This document shows positions 5,109 to 6,351 of a DNA stretch of 6,351 nt, in pieces. Location: contig DATIQN010000032.1 in NCBI GenBank assembly GCA_035470785.1, positions 1-6,351 of the forward strand, read 5' to 3'. This DNA comes from Croceibacterium_B sp035470785. GTDB lineage: Bacteria; Pseudomonadota; Alphaproteobacteria; Sphingomonadales; Sphingomonadaceae. Position 1 is the first letter of the stretch; each line of letters starts with the position of its first letter. A model generated the notes under the pieces. It did no database searches. It was given only the letters and a program-made list of their open reading frames with translations, and was not told the origin of the DNA. The translations under genes and the position numbers were made by a program.

Positions 5109-5663
5109 ATGAACCGCCTAGCTTCGCCCGCGCAACTTCGCGCCAGCTTCTTTCGCTGGTCGCTGTTCCTCGTGCCGTTGATCCTGCTGCTCGGGTTCCT
5201 CTCGGGCCAGGTGGCCGGAAGCACCGCCGGCAATCCCTGGTTCGCCGCGCTGACCAAGCCGGGAATATATCCGCCGCCAGCCGTCTTCGGCATCGTGTGG
5301 ACTGTTCTCTACGCGCTGATGGGCCTCGCCCTGGCGCTGGTCTGCGCGGCGTGGGGCGCGCGCTTCCGCGGCGCCGCGATCGCGCTGTTTATCGTCCAGC
5401 TACTCATCAACCTGACGTGGAGCCCGGTGTTCTTCGCCATGCACGAGATCAAGGCTGCGCTGGCCGTGCTGCTCGCGCTCGACGTCGCCGCCTTGGTAAC
5501 CGTCGCGTTGTTCTGGCGGGTCCGGCGCCTCGCGGGGTGGTTGATGGCGCCCTACATCGCCTGGATTCTGTTCGCGACCGCGCTCAACTGGCAGTTCCTC
5601 ACCCTCAATCCGCAAGCCGATGGCGCGCGCGCTTCCAACGCGATCCAGCGCATCCAATTGTAG
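5109..5663 (+). CDS. tspO: TspO/MBR family membrane protein (tryptophan-rich sensory protein)
   Basis: 184-residue integral membrane protein of the TspO/peripheral benzodiazepine receptor family, which binds tetrapyrroles and is linked to porphyrin homeostasis, oxidative stress and, in Rhodobacter, repression of photosynthesis genes. Five hydrophobic segments can be read at about 15-36, 58-82, 88-108, 113-137 and 142-165. Family motifs: NPWFAALTKPGIYPPPAVFG (42-61), IVWTVLYALMG (62-72), NLTWSPVFF (101-109), and APYIAWILFATALNWQFLTL (147-166) followed by NP. The length is slightly above the usual 155-165 because of extensions at both ends. AGGA lies 6 bases before ATG 5109, supporting the start. 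It sits 65 bases after tlyA and 37 bases before ubiK on the same strand. Native ligand and role here are not deducible. Confidence 0.95.
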   Translation: MNRLASPAQLRASFFRWSLFLVPLILLLGFLSGQVAGSTAGNPWFAALTKPGIYPPPAVFGIVWTVLYALMGLALALVCAAWGARFRGAAIALFIVQLLINLTWSPVFFAMHEIKAALAVLLALDVAALVTVALFWRVRRLAGWLMAPYIAWILFATALNWQFLTLNPQADGARASNAIQRIQL

Positions 5664-5700
5664 CTTGCGACGGGCGCGGAGAAGCCCCACATTCGCGCCT

Positions 5701-5949
5701 ATGCAAAGCGAAAACCCCCTGATCGCCGACTTCGTCAAAATGGCCAACAGTGCCGCCGGAACCTTTGCGGGCATGACCCGCGAGGCGCGCGAAGGCGCGC
5801 GCGAACGCTTCAAGGAAGCCCTCGGCGGGCTCGATTTCGTCAGCCGCGAAGAATTCGACGCGGTCAAGGACATGGCCGCCAAGGCGCGCGAAGAAAACGA
5901 AGCCCTGGCCGCTCGCGTAGCCGCGCTCGAAGCCAAGCGCGCCAAGTAA
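5701..5949 (+). CDS. ubiK: Accessory factor UbiK family protein (BMFP domain, YqiC-like)
   Basis: 82-residue small protein of the BMFP/UbiK family. In enterobacteria UbiK (formerly YqiC) binds UbiJ and helps the aerobic ubiquinone biosynthesis complex; the Brucella homologue was described as membrane-fusogenic. The N-terminal half (about 8-45) is an amphipathic helix-forming region. The signature LDFVSREEFDAVKDMAAKARE (about 44-64) leads into a C-terminal coiled coil, ENEALAARVAALEAKRAK, with regular Ala/Leu heptad positions, which probably drives trimerisation. The length fits the family (about 80-100). The frame is open upstream to 5620 inside tspO, but the family begins near MQSENPLIADF, so ATG 5701 is chosen; no clear ribosome site precedes it. 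The 37- and 40-base gaps to tspO and recO fit co-transcription. Family is certain; a role in ubiquinone synthesis in this lineage is inferred from homologues. Confidence 0.9.
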   Translation: MQSENPLIADFVKMANSAAGTFAGMTREAREGARERFKEALGGLDFVSREEFDAVKDMAAKAREENEALAARVAALEAKRAK

Positions 5950-5989
5950 GCCCGTTCCACCGCGTCCGTCGCCCCGCTAGAGCGGCGCG

Positions 5990-6351
5990 ATGCAACTGCG
6001 CGCCCCCGCGATCCTCATTGCCGCACTACCGCACGGCGAGACGGCCGTCGTCGCGCGGCTTTTGACCGAGGAAGCAGGCGTGATTGCCGGCTATGTCGCC
6101 GGCGGACGCGGCCGCCAGCTGCGGCCGGTGGTCATTCCCGGCAACCTCGTCGAAGCCGACTTTCGCTCACGATCGGATAGCCAGCTGCCGTTCGCAAAGC
6201 TCGAACTGCGCGAGAGCCGCGGGCCGTGGCTCGGCGAGCCGCTGCCGGCAGCGGCGATCGGCTGGGTCTGCGCGCTGACCGCTACTTCGCTGCCCGAGCG
6301 GCACCCTTACCCGAGCCTGTGGCAGGCGCTGAGCGGGCTGTTGAGCGCGAT
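5990..6351 (+). CDS. recO: DNA repair protein RecO, 3'-truncated by the window edge
   Basis: N-terminal 120 codons of RecO, the RecFOR-pathway mediator that helps RecR load RecA onto SSB-coated single-stranded DNA. Translating from ATG 5990 gives MQLRAPAILIAALPHGETAV, then VARLLTEEAGVIAGYVAGGR, GRQLRPVVIPGNLVEADFRS and, near the window end, LTATSLPERHPYPSLWQALS. This is the N-terminal OB-fold (about 1-80, with the LTEE.G...GYV.GG and L.PG.LV patterns) followed by the start of the helical domain. The frame has no stop before base 6351, so the rest of the gene (typically about 240 residues) lies outside. The ribosome site is weak (AGAG about 10 bases upstream). It follows ubiK by 40 bases on the same strand. 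The zinc-binding cysteines found in some RecO proteins would be outside this window. Confidence 0.9.
   Translation, partial: MQLRAPAILIAALPHGETAVVARLLTEEAGVIAGYVAGGRGRQLRPVVIPGNLVEADFRSRSDSQLPFAKLELRESRGPWLGEPLPAAAIGWVCALTATSLPERHPYPSLWQALSGLLSA

Noticed and set aside
5400..5960. 186-codon minus-strand frame antisense to tspO and ubiK
   Set aside because: Low-complexity Ala/Arg/Ser translation covering two well-supported plus-strand genes; it is a GC-rich artefact.

Overview
This window is GC-rich (roughly two-thirds G+C by eye) chromosomal DNA. It looks like an alphaproteobacterium, most likely Sphingomonadales (Erythrobacter/Altererythrobacter-like or a relative). The pointers are the style of the PntB, RecO and UbiK/BMFP proteins, the class II BCAT-type IlvE, and a small lipoprotein that resembles sphingomonad hypothetical proteins. 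The taxonomic call comes from recognising protein families, not from a search. I see no mobile element, tRNA, rRNA or CRISPR array.

Layout. (1) 1-1119, plus strand: the 3' four-fifths of pntB, cut by the window edge. (2) 1195-1890, plus strand: an Asp/Glu racemase-superfamily protein (YgeA-like) whose first catalytic cysteine is alanine. (3) 1891-2096: a convergent intergenic region with three short hairpins. (4) 2097-3200, minus strand: ilvE, branched-chain aminotransferase. (5) 3201-3693: about 490 bases without a conventional gene. On the minus strand this stretch holds a GC-rich hairpin, a 14-nt perfect complement of the 16S rRNA 3' end placed as a Shine-Dalgarno, an 18-codon reading frame, a GAAA-tetraloop hairpin and a convincing intrinsic terminator. 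Together these look like a short, independent, structured and translated transcript, and it is the most interesting item here. (6) 3694-4239, minus strand: a Pro/Ala-linker lipoprotein of unknown function. (7) 4303-6351, plus strand: tlyA, tspO, ubiK and recO (the last cut by the window end), spaced 65, 37 and 40 bases apart and possibly co-transcribed.

Most genes are housekeeping: NADPH supply by transhydrogenase, branched-chain amino acid synthesis, rRNA 2'-O-methylation by TlyA, tetrapyrrole/stress-related TspO, ubiquinone biosynthesis factor UbiK and recombinational repair by RecO. Apart from the possible plus-strand run tlyA-recO, they do not form one pathway. The points worth a second look are the small minus-strand locus at about 3344-3575 and the Cys-to-Ala racemase homologue.
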